A DNA stretch of 64,000 nucleotides from Raoultibacter phocaeensis. Its GTDB lineage: Bacteria; Actinomycetota; Coriobacteriia; Coriobacteriales; Eggerthellaceae. The position numbers and the translations under genes are program-made. Every line of letters begins with the position of its first letter. Position 1 is the first letter of the stretch. The stretch covers positions 434,001-498,000 of the forward strand of contig NZ_CABDUX010000001.1 of assembly GCF_901411515.1 (NCBI RefSeq), given 5' to 3'. The notes under the pieces were generated by a model, which was not told the origin of the DNA, did no database searches, and saw nothing but the letters and a program-made list of their open reading frames with translations. Below, piece by piece: positions 17,358-26,511 of the stretch.

Positions 17358-19163
17358 GTGGTAAACCGACACCTGCCCGATCCGAACAACCCGAATATGC
17401 GCACGAGAAAGCTCGGCAAGGGTGCTTCCGCCGAGCGCGAGCATGCGTCTGCCGCACTGCGCGGCGAGCGCCCGCAGCGAACAACGGGCGACGGCGACGG
17501 GCGGACCGAACGCACGGCAGAAACCATCGGGCGCCACGAGCGGGCGACTCCGGCGCAGCAGGCAGGGCGCACCCACAGCGAGCCAACTGCGCAAGACTCT
17601 TCCGAAACAAAAACGTTCGGGCCTTCGGGCCGAGCCGTGCGCGGCAAGAAGCAGAAGAAACGCAAGCCGAATTTTGTTACTCGCTCCGTCAACAACTGGT
17701 GCAATCGCCTGCTTGGTGCGGTTTCCGACCGAACGCTTGCCGAACAGGAAGAGGAATACGCCGCCCACCGTACAACGCGCGACTTCGTATGGAACACCAT
17801 CGGCGTCGGTGCGTGGGGCATGGTATTTCCCGTGCTCACCATCGTGGTTACCCAGCTTGTCGGCGTGGAGCAGGCAGGTATGTTCTCGCTTGCGTTCGTT
17901 ACGGGCCTCATGCTCATGTTCGTGGCGAACTATGGCGTGAGAGCCTATCAAGTCTCTGACATCAACGAAGAGCACTCGTTCTCGGATTACCAGATCAATC
18001 GCATTCTCACCTGCATCATCATGGTTGTTGCAGGAGTTGCGTACTGCTCTTTGCGCGGCTACACCGATCAGATGCTGCTCATCAGCATGGGCGTGTATCT
18101 CTACAAGATGATCGACGGATTGGCTGATGTGTACGAAGGAAGGCTCCAGCAGGTGGATAAACTCTACCTCGCGGGCATTTCCCAAGGGTTTCGCTCCGTC
18201 GTGGTCGTCATCGTATTCAGCATTGTGCTGTTCGTCTCGCGCAACCTCGAAGCGGCGTGCATCTCGATGGCCATCGCCTCGGCAGCCACCTTCTTGTTTC
18301 TCACCTTCCCGCTCGCGCTCTTCGAAACCCCGAAATCCCGAAAGTGGAGCTTCGGCAGCGTGTTCGATCTGCTGAAGCAATGCTTCCCGCTGTTCGTCGC
18401 ACTGTTCATGTACAACCTCATCGACAATATGCCGAAGTTCGTCATGGAGGGCGTGCTCTCCTACGACAATCAGCTCTATTTCAATGCGCTGTACTTCCCC
18501 GCCCATGCGATCCTGCTGACATCGGGATTCATCTACAAGCCGCTTCTGCTGCGCATGGCAAACGTATGGGCCGACCCCGCTAAACGCAAACGGTTCGATC
18601 TCATCATCGTCGTGATCTTGGCCTCCATTGTGGTGATGACGCTTGCGATGGTGCTCATTATGGGATCGATCGGCCTGCCCATCATGAGCTTTCTGTACGG
18701 CATCGACTTCGCGCCATTCCGGGAGCTGTGTTTCATCATGCTCGCCGCAGGCGGCGTAACGGCCGCCATCGAATTCGTCTACCAGGTGATCACCGTGCTC
18801 CGCCGCCAAAAAGCGGTCATGAAACTTTATTTGATCACGTTCGGCTTCTCGCTGTTCATCCCGATCCTGCTCATCAACTTCACGGGACTGCCCGGTGCCG
18901 TCATCGGATACCTCATCGTGATGTGCATTCTGTTCGTGCTGCTCATTTGGGAATACTTCCGCATCCGCTACGAGATGTCGCGGCAGACGGCAGCCGAGAA
19001 AGCGGAGGCCGGCGCCCACAACGCCCGAGATGCGGCGCGTGAAAAGCGGCGCGCTCGCGAAGACGCTGAGTTCTCCTCGTACGGCAGCCACGCTGCGCGG
19101 GCGCGTTCGCGTACCAGCACCCGAGAAAGCAGTGAGCGCTCAGGCAATCATACGAAAGAATAG
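17358..19163 (+). CDS. Polysaccharide flippase-like membrane protein (MOP/MVF superfamily)
   Basis: 601 residues. A charged, disordered N-terminus (about 1-130, rich in Arg/Glu/Ala) precedes about 12-14 transmembrane helices (about 140-560) similar to Wzx/polysaccharide biosynthesis flippases, then a charged Arg/Glu-rich tail. It probably moves lipid-linked sugars across the membrane. No glycosyltransferases lie beside it, so the substrate is unknown. GTG 17358 has a weak GAGCAGG site; ATG 17397 is an alternative. The long basic extensions at both ends are unusual for Wzx proteins. Confidence 0.8.
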   Translation: MVNRHLPDPNNPNMRTRKLGKGASAEREHASAALRGERPQRTTGDGDGRTERTAETIGRHERATPAQQAGRTHSEPTAQDSSETKTFGPSGRAVRGKKQKKRKPNFVTRSVNNWCNRLLGAVSDRTLAEQEEEYAAHRTTRDFVWNTIGVGAWGMVFPVLTIVVTQLVGVEQAGMFSLAFVTGLMLMFVANYGVRAYQVSDINEEHSFSDYQINRILTCIIMVVAGVAYCSLRGYTDQMLLISMGVYLYKMIDGLADVYEGRLQQVDKLYLAGISQGFRSVVVVIVFSIVLFVSRNLEAACISMAIASAATFLFLTFPLALFETPKSRKWSFGSVFDLLKQCFPLFVALFMYNLIDNMPKFVMEGVLSYDNQLYFNALYFPAHAILLTSGFIYKPLLLRMANVWADPAKRKRFDLIIVVILASIVVMTLAMVLIMGSIGLPIMSFLYGIDFAPFRELCFIMLAAGGVTAAIEFVYQVITVLRRQKAVMKLYLITFGFSLFIPILLINFTGLPGAVIGYLIVMCILFVLLIWEYFRIRYEMSRQTAAEKAEAGAHNARDAAREKRRAREDAEFSSYGSHAARARSRTSTRESSERSGNHTKE

Positions 19164-19292
19164 ATCGTCGCCTGCCAAAAGAGACCGGGCAGAAGAAGCA
19201 GACTTCGCTCGTGCGCCTTGCCTTCAGCTACCCAGCGTGCCAAGGAACGCGCGCGACCTATCCGAAGGCCCCTTCCGCATGCTTCTGCAAAA

Positions 19293-19322
19293 AAGGATGC
19301 CCCGGCGATCCGAGGCATCCTT
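19293..19322 (-). terminator. Rho-independent terminator of guaB
   Basis: Arms AAGGATGCC (19293-19301) and GGCATCCTT (19314-19322). On the minus strand a run of six T follows the hairpin. Confidence 0.88.
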
Positions 19323-19346
19323 CGAACTTGACTTTGTCGTTGCGCC

Positions 19347-20867
19347 CTAGCGCATGGAGCCGGTGCCGTACGGCGCTTTGTCCTTGAGCACGACGTCGTG
19401 CGCGCCTCCCTCGACGATGGACGTGGAGCTGACCACCGTGAGCTTAGCCTTTTCCTGCAGCTCGGCGATGGTGAGCGCACCGCAGTTGCACATGGTAGAA
19501 CGCACCTTCGAAAGCGTGAGGTCCACGTTGTCCTTGAGCGTGCCGGCGTAGGGTACGTAGCTGTCGACGCCCTCTTCGAAGGAAAGCCCCTTCTTGTCGC
19601 CGCCGAGATCGTAGCGCTGCCAGTTGCGGGCGCGGGCCGAACCTTCGCCCCAGTACTCTTTCATATAGCTGCCGTTGACGTTGACCTTGTTCGTGGGGCT
19701 CTCGTCGAAACGGGCGAAGTAGCGGCCGAGCATGAGAAAATCGGCGCCCATGGCAAGTGCGAGCGTCATGTGGTGGTCGTAGACGATCCCGCCGTCGGAG
19801 CATACCGGAATGTAGACGCCCGTCTCTTCGAAGTACTCGTCGCGTGCCTTGGCGACTTCGATAAGCGCGGTCGCCTGACCGCGGCCGATGCCCTTCTGCT
19901 CGCGCGTGATGCAGATCGAACCGCCGCCGATGCCCACCTTCACGAAGTCAGCGCCGCATTCGGCGAGGAAACGGAAGCCCTCGGCGTCGACCACGTTGCC
20001 GGCACCCACCTTCACCGAATCGCCGTAGTGCTCGCGCACCCATTCGAGCGTGATGCGCTGCCAGTCAGAGAAGCCCTCGGAGCTGTCGATGCAGAGCACA
20101 TCTGCGCCGGCCTCGACGAGTGCCGGTACGCGCTCGGCGTAGTCGCGCGTGTTGATGCCCGCGCCCACCATGTAGCGCTTGTGGGAGTCGAGCATCTCGA
20201 GCGGATTCGACTTATGGGAATCGTAATCCTTGCGAAACACCATGTACATGAGGTGGTCTTCGCCGTCCACCAAAGGCAGCGAGTTGAGCTTGTTGTCCCA
20301 GAGGATGTCGTTCGCCGTCTTGAGGCTCGTATCCTCGGGGGCCACGATCATGCGCTCGCGCGGAGTCATGAAGTCGACGACCTTCTCGGAGGGATCCATG
20401 CGCGACACGCGGTAATCACGGCTGGTTACGATGCCGAGAAGCTTGCCGTGCGCCGATCCGTCATCGGTGACGGGCATGGTGGAGTGACCGTATTCCTCTT
20501 TGAGCGCGAGCACGTCGGCAAGCGTTGCCGTCGGCGCGAGGTTCGCGTCGCTTGTGACGAACCCGGCTTTGTAGTCTTTCACGCGCGCGACCATGGCCGC
20601 CTGGCTCTCGACCGATTGGGAACCGAAGATGAACGAAAGCCCGCCTTCGGTAGCAAGCGCGATGCCCATGCCGTCATCGGACACCGACTGCATGATGGCT
20701 GAAACCATGGGGATATTGAGCGAGATCGCAGGCTCTTCGCCCTTCTTGTACTTCACGAGAGGAGTTTTAAGGCTCACCTTCGCAGGTATGCACTCTGAAG
20801 AGGAAAATCCGGGAACCAGCAAGTACTCGTTAAAAGTACGGGACGGTTCGTCGAAATAGTAGGCCAT
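19347..20867 (-). CDS. guaB: Inosine-5'-monophosphate dehydrogenase
   Basis: 506 residues from ATG 20867 (AGGAG 9 nt upstream). It oxidises IMP to XMP with NAD, the committed step to GMP. A (beta/alpha)8 barrel is split by two CBS domains (about 100-220). The active-site loop reads [20 protein letters not shown], with the catalytic Cys, followed by VCSDGGI and [10 protein letters not shown]. The flap has [10 protein letters not shown]. From memory this loop and flap match the protist/anaerobe type (as in Tritrichomonas foetus) better than the GIGPGSICTTR type of most bacteria, so it belongs to a minority IMPDH clade. It has its own terminator. The next gene, 51 bp upstream, is an aminopeptidase on the same strand. 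Confidence 0.96.
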   Translation of the reverse strand: MAYYFDEPSRTFNEYLLVPGFSSSECIPAKVSLKTPLVKYKKGEEPAISLNIPMVSAIMQSVSDDGMGIALATEGGLSFIFGSQSVESQAAMVARVKDYKAGFVTSDANLAPTATLADVLALKEEYGHSTMPVTDDGSAHGKLLGIVTSRDYRVSRMDPSEKVVDFMTPRERMIVAPEDTSLKTANDILWDNKLNSLPLVDGEDHLMYMVFRKDYDSHKSNPLEMLDSHKRYMVGAGINTRDYAERVPALVEAGADVLCIDSSEGFSDWQRITLEWVREHYGDSVKVGAGNVVDAEGFRFLAECGADFVKVGIGGGSICITREQKGIGRGQATALIEVAKARDEYFEETGVYIPVCSDGGIVYDHHMTLALAMGADFLMLGRYFARFDESPTNKVNVNGSYMKEYWGEGSARARNWQRYDLGGDKKGLSFEEGVDSYVPYAGTLKDNVDLTLSKVRSTMCNCGALTIAELQEKAKLTVVSSTSIVEGGAHDVVLKDKAPYGTGSMR

Positions 20868-20921
20868 GGACAATGCTCCTTTGCGATCAGCAGATACGAT
20901 GCGACATGTGCACTTATTGTA

Positions 20922-22373
20922 CTACGCTTCCCTCAGAAAAGATTTGTATCCTTTGTAGGCTTCATACAAATCGGCCTTCGACGAAACCTCCCAGGGCGAA
21001 TGCATCGAGAGCACCGCGACGCCCGAGTCGATGACGTCCATGCCGTATTTTGCGGGTATGTAAGCGATCGTACCGCCGCCGCCCGCATCGACGCGCCCGA
21101 GCTCGGCGGTCTGAAACGCCACGTTCGCCTCGTCCATAATGGAGCGGATGCGGGCCATGTACTCGGCCGACGCATCGTTCGATCCGCTCTTGCCGCGGCT
21201 GCCCGTGTACTTGTTGAACACGAGGCCGCGTCCCAGAAACGCGGAGTTCTTCGCCTCGAACACGCTTGCGTACGCGGGATCGAATCCCGCGCTGACGTCG
21301 GAAGAAAGCATGCTCGACGCCGCAAGCGCACGCCGAAGCGGCAGATCGCCCGGACAACCTGCAAGCGCCATGATCTCGGCCATGGTGTTTTCGAAGAACT
21401 GCGAGGCCATACCCGTCGCGCCCACGCTGCCGATCTCCTCTTTGTCAACAAGCACGCACACGCAGGTTTTCGCAGGCTCTTCGACGGCGAGCTGAGCCAG
21501 AAGCGAGGTGTAGGCGCACACGCGGTCGTCTTGCCCGTAACCGAGCACCATCGAGCGGTCGAAACCGCAATCGCGCGCACGGCCAGCAGGCACGACCTCG
21601 AGTTCGGCGGAAAGAAAATCTTCCTCATCGATACCGTAGCGCTCGGCCAAAAGATCAAGCAGGTAGGCCTTCACGGGTTCTTTCTTCGCAAGTTCTGCGC
21701 GCTTCGCTTCGGGGCTGTTTTCGTCGTGCGCTTCGGTCCCGTTTTCGGAATCGCCGTTCTCGATCACAAGCGGGCGGTTGCCCACGAGGATATCGAGGTC
21801 CTCGCCCTCGACGACCTCGTTAGCCTTTTTTCCCATCTGCTTGGATGCCAGGTGGACGAGAAGGTCGGTCACGCAGAACACCGGATCGCTTTCATCTTCG
21901 CCGATGACGACGTCGACGACGCTGCCGTCTTTCTTCGCCACCACGCCGTGGATGGCAAGCGGCACGGTGACCCACTGATAGTTCTTGATTCCGCCGTAGT
22001 AGTGCGTATCCATGAGCGCGAACCCGTTCGACTCGAACAGCGGGTTCTGCTTCACGTCGAGCCGGGGCGAATCGATGTGCGCGCCTAAGATGTTGAACCC
22101 GTTCTCGAACGGCTCGCGGCCGAGCACTGCGAGGATGAGCGCCTTGCCGTGAGCATGGGCCCATACGCGCTCGCCGGGCGCAAGCGGCCGCTTCTCTTTG
22201 ATGGCCGCCTCAAGACTTACATAACCGTTCTCTTCAACCAGATCGATTGCGAACTTCGCGCACTCGCGCTCGGTCTTGCAAGTGGAGATGAAATCGATGT
22301 AGCCCTGCGCGAGCGTTTCAAGCGCGGCGAGGTCGTCGGCAGTGTAGGATTTCCACGCGTTCTCTCGTTCCAT
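20922..22373 (-). CDS. M18-family metallo-aminopeptidase
   Basis: 483 residues, the usual length of M18 (aspartyl aminopeptidase-like) enzymes. Zinc and catalytic signatures are in order: LGAHIDSPR (His, Asp), GYGQDDRVC (bridging Asp), VDKEEIGSVGATG (catalytic Glu pair), SSDVSAGFDP (Asp) and SMHSPWE (C-terminal His). It is cytoplasmic and removes N-terminal acidic or neutral residues from peptides. A short insertion near 205-225 is Glu/Asp/Asn-rich. ATG 22373 is preceded by a GGAGC site. It probably helps recycle peptides taken up as carbon and nitrogen sources. Confidence 0.93.
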   Translation of the reverse strand: MERENAWKSYTADDLAALETLAQGYIDFISTCKTERECAKFAIDLVEENGYVSLEAAIKEKRPLAPGERVWAHAHGKALILAVLGREPFENGFNILGAHIDSPRLDVKQNPLFESNGFALMDTHYYGGIKNYQWVTVPLAIHGVVAKKDGSVVDVVIGEDESDPVFCVTDLLVHLASKQMGKKANEVVEGEDLDILVGNRPLVIENGDSENGTEAHDENSPEAKRAELAKKEPVKAYLLDLLAERYGIDEEDFLSAELEVVPAGRARDCGFDRSMVLGYGQDDRVCAYTSLLAQLAVEEPAKTCVCVLVDKEEIGSVGATGMASQFFENTMAEIMALAGCPGDLPLRRALAASSMLSSDVSAGFDPAYASVFEAKNSAFLGRGLVFNKYTGSRGKSGSNDASAEYMARIRSIMDEANVAFQTAELGRVDAGGGGTIAYIPAKYGMDVIDSGVAVLSMHSPWEVSSKADLYEAYKGYKSFLREA

Positions 22374-22552
22374 AGATGCTCCTATCTTCTTCGTATGCGG
22401 CCGTCCACACGCTCCCCTGTGCCGCAGGCGAGCAGTCGGGATGGATTTCGCTTCTTCGTTCGTCTTCTATTATCCACGCGTTGCCCCGACAAAGGACCTG
22501 AGCACAGAACTTACAAAGACAGGGACATGCGCATGCTGAATTGCAGAGAAGT

Positions 22553-23170
22553 CTACTCTTCGGGTAGCCCGTATTGAACGGTCAACCCTGTGATGATAAT
22601 TTCAACATTGCGGTCGAACGTCTCTTCGGTAAAGAGATCGAACTGCTCCGTCGCTTCGAAATCCGCGTTTTCGCGCATTCGACTCCGTTCTTCGTTCGCA
22701 TACGCCTCCGCCAGTTGAAAACCAGGAAGAAAAGAATGCATGAGAGAAAGAAATACGGAAGGCATTTCGGGGGGCAAATTCTGATTTTCATGGGTTGAGA
22801 ACACGCGATCGGTAAACTCAAGGACGGGGGATTCGAAGATAGGCACAAGAACGAACATCATGAAAGCCTTTGGATGCCTAAGCGCCATAGCGCGATTCAT
22901 GCGAGCTACGCGTCGTAAGCTCTCCTGCCATGTTTCATTCGGCAGAGGTTCGACAACCGTCTCGTCGAGCATAACGCCAAGCGCCGCCTTCATGAGCTCG
23001 CGCTTTGACCCAAAGCGGTTCATGATCGTCATCGTCGGCACGCCTGTTCTCTCGCAAAGCTTACGAAAGGACAAGGCGTCGACACCTTCCTGATCGACAA
23101 GCTCAAGCGCAGCCTTTGCAAGCTCTTCGTTGGTCAACGATTTCGTTTTTTCCCGACCTGATTGCGTCAT
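22553..23170 (-). CDS. TetR-family transcriptional repressor
   Basis: 205 residues. The N-terminal helix-turn-helix (about 15-62) contains LAKAALELVDQEGVDALSFR, then ERTGVPTMTIMNRFGSKREL, the standard TetR pattern. The C-terminal half is an all-helical ligand-binding/dimer domain resembling TetR_C family members. It is divergent from flavoprotein 2, and the 160-bp gap between them has two palindromic boxes over a consensus promoter. It therefore probably represses flavoprotein 2, and perhaps itself, until an effector binds. Confidence 0.92.
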   Translation of the reverse strand: MTQSGREKTKSLTNEELAKAALELVDQEGVDALSFRKLCERTGVPTMTIMNRFGSKRELMKAALGVMLDETVVEPLPNETWQESLRRVARMNRAMALRHPKAFMMFVLVPIFESPVLEFTDRVFSTHENQNLPPEMPSVFLSLMHSFLPGFQLAEAYANEERSRMRENADFEATEQFDLFTEETFDRNVEIIITGLTVQYGLPEE

Positions 23171-23266
23171 GCGTTTGCCTTTCTGCTGTAGCCCCCATTA
23201 TAGCCGAGGGACAGTTGCGTCAGCACAGCGGTCTGACGGTTGTCGTGCATCCCTTTTACCCCCTTC

Positions 23267-23310
23267 TTGACTTTGGTACACTGTACCATTATAGTGTGGT
23301 ACAGTGTACC
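23267..23310 (+). promoter_or_regulatory. sigma70 promoter with paired TetR operators for flavoprotein 2
   Basis: A -35 TTGACT (23267-23272), a 17-bp spacer and a -10 TATAGT (23290-23295). GGTACACTGTACC (23275-23287) fills the spacer and GGTACAGTGTACC (23298-23310) covers the start point. Each box is palindromic and the two are arranged as one large inverted repeat, 23 bp centre to centre. Binding there would block RNA polymerase directly. Confidence 0.85.
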
Positions 23311-23330
23311 AAAAGGGTTAGGAGGAACCC

Positions 23331-24911
23331 ATGGATGTTTCAAGAAGGTCATTTCTTTCAGGATCTCTGTTGGCAGGCGCAGGTCTCGTTGTCGGGGGGC
23401 TTGTCGGCTGTTCTCCCGCAAGCGAAACGCCTGCTGAACCACCAGCAGGCTCAGCTTCATCAGATGAGACAGTAAGCCACAATCCCGCTTCTACGGAACA
23501 GTGCGATGTTGTGGTCGTAGGCTCGGGAACAGCAGGAACGTGCGCTGCGTTGCGTGCCGCCGAACTGGGTAAAAAGGTTATCTGTCTCGAGAAGAACTCC
23601 GCGCTCGGCGGCACCTCTGTTTTTGCCGAAGGTCTCTGCGGAATCGATTCGTCGTTTCAGGCAGAGCAGGGTATCGCCATCGATAAAGCAGCCGTCTTGG
23701 CCGATACGATGAAGTACCATCATTACGCATGCCTTGGGCCCGTAGTCCGCTCATTCATCGATAGCTGCGGTGATACGATTGATTGGCTCCAAGATCAAGG
23801 CGTCGTCTTTTCATCGGTTGTCGCTTTGGGCGATTCCTATCCGGTTTGGCATCTTCCCGCCGACGAGACGGGGGCACCGACCCATATGCAAGCGGTATTG
23901 GAAATACTGCAAGCGAACGCCAAAGAACTTGGTGCAGAATTTCGTACATCTGCACCCATGACCGACCTCGCCGTCGAGGACGGAGCGGTCATCGGCATTT
24001 ACACCGGGTCGGGAAACAGCGAGACGCTCATCGAGGCCCAAGCGGTAATTCTCGCAAGTGGCGGATACGCAAACAACGCAGAGCTGTATGAAAAATTCAC
24101 TGGCCGCCCCTACGAATCGGTGCATGTCTGGGGCATGACGGGTCGTGATGGCGACGGGATCACCGCAGCAATCTCAACGGCAAACGCCGACACCCACATA
24201 CCGAGCGCTGTCATGTATCACACGGGGCGCATTGAAGGAACCGATGCATTTTCCGACATACCTAATTTTGTTTTGACCATGCAGCCGACCATGAGGGTAC
24301 ATGCAGCGGCCGAGCGTTATTTCAACGAAGCCATCACAAGCGACTTTTCAGCCACAGGCAATGTGCTCACAACCAATGCAGCAAATTACGTCATTTTCGA
24401 CGACGCCTACATCGACCATATCGAGCAACAAGGACCGTTTTGCCCGATGCCGAATCTCGGTGCCTTCGTTGGACAACCGTTTGCATGTCGCGAGGGAATC
24501 GAACAATGCACAGGCGTCGTGAAAGCCGACACCATCGAGGAGCTTGCTGACAAACTTGGGCTCAATGCCGATACGCTCGCGGCAACCATCAAGCGCTACA
24601 ACGACTTTTGCTCTTCTGGCATCGACGAAGATTTTGGCAAACCTGCCGATCAGCTCCTTTCTATAGAAAAAGCTCCCTATTACGGAGCACATATCACTCC
24701 GACGCTGTTTACCACCGTTGGAGCATTGCGAGTAAACGGAGACATGCGCGTTATCGACATGCAGGGACAGCCCATCGAGGGCCTTTATGCCGCAGGAGGC
24801 GACGCGGCTGGCCTTTATGGATCCAATTATGATGTCGATGTATGTTCAGGATCTCAGCAGGGTTGGGCGGCTACCTCAGGCAAACGTGCTGCAGAACATC
24901 TATCGGCATAG
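23331..24911 (+). CDS. Tat-exported FAD-dependent reductase (flavoprotein 2)
   Basis: 526 residues, ATG 23331 with AGGAGG 6 nt upstream. The N-terminus SRRSFLSGS is a Tat motif and VGC near residue 27 a possible lipobox. The FAD fold is VVVVGSGTAGTCAALRAAEL (about 63-83); ASGGYANN is the second flavin motif. The arginine region reads AAERYFNEAITSDF. The C-terminal motif GLYAAGGDAAGLYGSNYDVD replaces the fumarate-type HGxNRxGGN. It has diverged clearly from the other two flavoproteins in the window, so a different acceptor is likely. Control is probably by the adjacent TetR protein through the double operator. Confidence 0.9.
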   Translation: MDVSRRSFLSGSLLAGAGLVVGGLVGCSPASETPAEPPAGSASSDETVSHNPASTEQCDVVVVGSGTAGTCAALRAAELGKKVICLEKNSALGGTSVFAEGLCGIDSSFQAEQGIAIDKAAVLADTMKYHHYACLGPVVRSFIDSCGDTIDWLQDQGVVFSSVVALGDSYPVWHLPADETGAPTHMQAVLEILQANAKELGAEFRTSAPMTDLAVEDGAVIGIYTGSGNSETLIEAQAVILASGGYANNAELYEKFTGRPYESVHVWGMTGRDGDGITAAISTANADTHIPSAVMYHTGRIEGTDAFSDIPNFVLTMQPTMRVHAAAERYFNEAITSDFSATGNVLTTNAANYVIFDDAYIDHIEQQGPFCPMPNLGAFVGQPFACREGIEQCTGVVKADTIEELADKLGLNADTLAATIKRYNDFCSSGIDEDFGKPADQLLSIEKAPYYGAHITPTLFTTVGALRVNGDMRVIDMQGQPIEGLYAAGGDAAGLYGSNYDVDVCSGSQQGWAATSGKRAAEHLSA

Positions 24912-24932
24912 CTAGAAGATGTGACCATCATG

Positions 24933-24969
24933 GCCAAAGACTAGTCCGCATTCCGGGCTGGTCTTTGGC
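24933..24969 (+). terminator. Terminator of flavoprotein 2
   Basis: Arms GCCAAAGAC (24933-24941) and GTCTTTGGC (24961-24969), followed by TTTCTC. Confidence 0.7.
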
Positions 24970-25035
24970 TTTCTCTCCTTCTCATCCCCGATTTGTGCAA
25001 ACTTTGGGAAAACGGGCCGAGTTTCAAACTCGGGC

Positions 25036-25080
25036 TTGAAATGCTCGGACGAGCGGTGTAGTATACCTTATCGAGATAAG
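25036..25080 (+). promoter_or_regulatory. Rubrerythrin promoter with operator-like inverted repeat
   Basis: TTGAAA (25036-25041), a 17-bp spacer and TAGTAT (25059-25064). An inverted repeat CTTATC-GA-GATAAG (25067-25080) lies over the expected start site, as a repressor operator would. Which regulator binds is unknown. Confidence 0.6.
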
Positions 25081-25126
25081 TTCTCAATAAGAGACGAGAC
25101 CCAATAGCGACAAAGAGGAGTACTCA

Positions 25127-25741
25127 ATGACCATGAAAGTGCGCGACGCCATCCCGACCCCCGACAACGCCACCAACTTCAACGTTGCAGGCGACAGCAA
25201 AACCGTCGTCGGCTCTACCCTTGACAACCTGAAGGCCGCCATCGCCGGCGAAACCGGCGCATCCGCCAAGTACACGGCGTTCGCACAAGCTGCGAAGGAG
25301 CAGGGCTACGACCAGATCGCACGCCTGTTCGAGGCCACCGCTGCTGCCGAGCAGATTCACATCGGTCTCGAGTACGGCCTCGTTTCTGAGATGGATCCCG
25401 ACTACGAGAAGCCCACGGCCGAAGCCCCTGCCGCCGAGGCAAGCGACCTCAACCTCATCGCAGGTGCTTGCGGTGAAATCTACGAGACTTCCGACATGTA
25501 CCCGGCCTTCATCAAGAAGGCTCAGGAAGAGGGCGAAACCAAGGCGGTTCAGGTATTCACCCGCGCCAAGCTCGCCGAGTCAGTGCACGCCGAGCGCTAC
25601 CTTGATGCGTACAACAACCTCGACGCAGCCGACGATGACACGTACTACCTCTGCCCCATCTGCGGCTACATCCACAAAGGCGAAGACTTCGAGAAGTGCC
25701 CCATCTGCTTCTGCCCGAAGAGCACCTTCACCGCATTCTAA
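25127..25741 (+). CDS. rbr: Rubrerythrin
   Basis: 204 residues. The N-terminal ferritin-like diiron domain (about 25-150) has ETGASAKYTAFA and AAAEQIHIG in one half and CGEIYE and LAESVHAERYL in the other (paired E-x2-H motifs). The C-terminal rubredoxin-like knuckle is LCPICGYIHKG with CPICFCPKS, giving the FeS4 site. It reduces hydrogen peroxide in the cytoplasm of anaerobes with electrons from rubredoxin or NADH oxidoreductases. AGAGGAG precedes ATG 25127. It forms a single-gene unit with its own promoter and terminator. Confidence 0.96.
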   Translation: MTMKVRDAIPTPDNATNFNVAGDSKTVVGSTLDNLKAAIAGETGASAKYTAFAQAAKEQGYDQIARLFEATAAAEQIHIGLEYGLVSEMDPDYEKPTAEAPAAEASDLNLIAGACGEIYETSDMYPAFIKKAQEEGETKAVQVFTRAKLAESVHAERYLDAYNNLDAADDDTYYLCPICGYIHKGEDFEKCPICFCPKSTFTAF

Positions 25742-25765
25742 GCCGCTTCGCATAAACCTCTCACG

Positions 25766-25786
25766 AGACCCCGCAATGCGGGGTCT
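25766..25786 (+). terminator. Terminator of rubrerythrin
   Basis: Arms AGACCCCGC and GCGGGGTCT with loop AAT, followed by TTT-C-G-TTTT. Confidence 0.92.
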
Positions 25787-25910
25787 TTTCGTTTTGCCAA
25801 GGCGAAAAGGCTTAAGCACAGTCTCAAGAACGCAATGCGCCCGCCGTCATGCCGACGATGGGCGCGTTTTGCGCTACACTAGAAGCTCGCTCAAGAAAGC
25901 CAGGTTATAC

Positions 25911-26483
25911 ATGCGAAACGAAAACAGCCTCTCGCAAACCATCGAAACCCTTCTGGAACACAATCGCACGTTCGTCGCCGAACGTGCCTATGAACGCTAC
26001 CGCACCGATAAGTACCCCGACAAAAAACTTTGCATCGTCACCTGTATGGATACGCGCCTCGTAGAACTTCTGCCTGCAGCGCTCGGCCTGAAAAACGGCG
26101 ATGCGAAGATCATCAAAGTCGCAGGAGCCGAAGTGTCGCATCCGTTCGGCAGCGTCATGCGCTCACTTTTGATCGCCGTATGCGAGCTCGGCGTCGAGGA
26201 CATCATGATCGTCGCGCACTCATCGTGCGGAGCGCAGCATATGGACGGGTCCTCGATGGTCAAGGCTATGGAGGATCTCGGGGTGGAAGAAGACCGCATC
26301 AAACTCGCACAACATTGCGGCGTCGATTTCGACCGTTGGCTTGCCGGCTTCGGCGACGCCGAAAAGGCGGTCCGCGAAAGCGTCTCCATGGTGCGCGAAC
26401 ACCCCGTCATGCCGCCGAACGTGCGCGTAACAGGCTGGATCATGGATTCGGAAACGGGCGAGATAACCCCCGTGCACTGCTAG
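25911..26483 (+). CDS. Beta-class carbonic anhydrase
   Basis: 190 residues from ATG 25911. It interconverts CO2 and bicarbonate in the cytoplasm. The zinc site is visible as CMDTRL (Cys, and the Asp-Arg dyad) and AHSSCGAQ (His, Cys), with VAGAEVSHPFGSVMRSL between them, typical of the short beta clade. An upstream extension in frame overlaps rubrerythrin and is rejected. No strong ribosome site is seen. It stands between rubrerythrin and a convergent phosphoesterase. A role in supplying bicarbonate for carboxylation is plausible but not shown. Confidence 0.93.
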   Translation: MRNENSLSQTIETLLEHNRTFVAERAYERYRTDKYPDKKLCIVTCMDTRLVELLPAALGLKNGDAKIIKVAGAEVSHPFGSVMRSLLIAVCELGVEDIMIVAHSSCGAQHMDGSSMVKAMEDLGVEEDRIKLAQHCGVDFDRWLAGFGDAEKAVRESVSMVREHPVMPPNVRVTGWIMDSETGEITPVHC

Positions 26484-26511
26484 ATGCGCGTTGCAGCCGC
26501 AGCCGCAACTC

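Noticed and set aside
17286-19091. 601-codon open frame antisense to the flippase
   Set aside because: Rich in His, Asp, Glu and Arg with no domain pattern. It is a codon shadow of a membrane protein.
25464-25910. Upstream extension of the carbonic anhydrase frame
   Set aside because: It overlaps rubrerythrin and its terminator, and family similarity starts at 25911.
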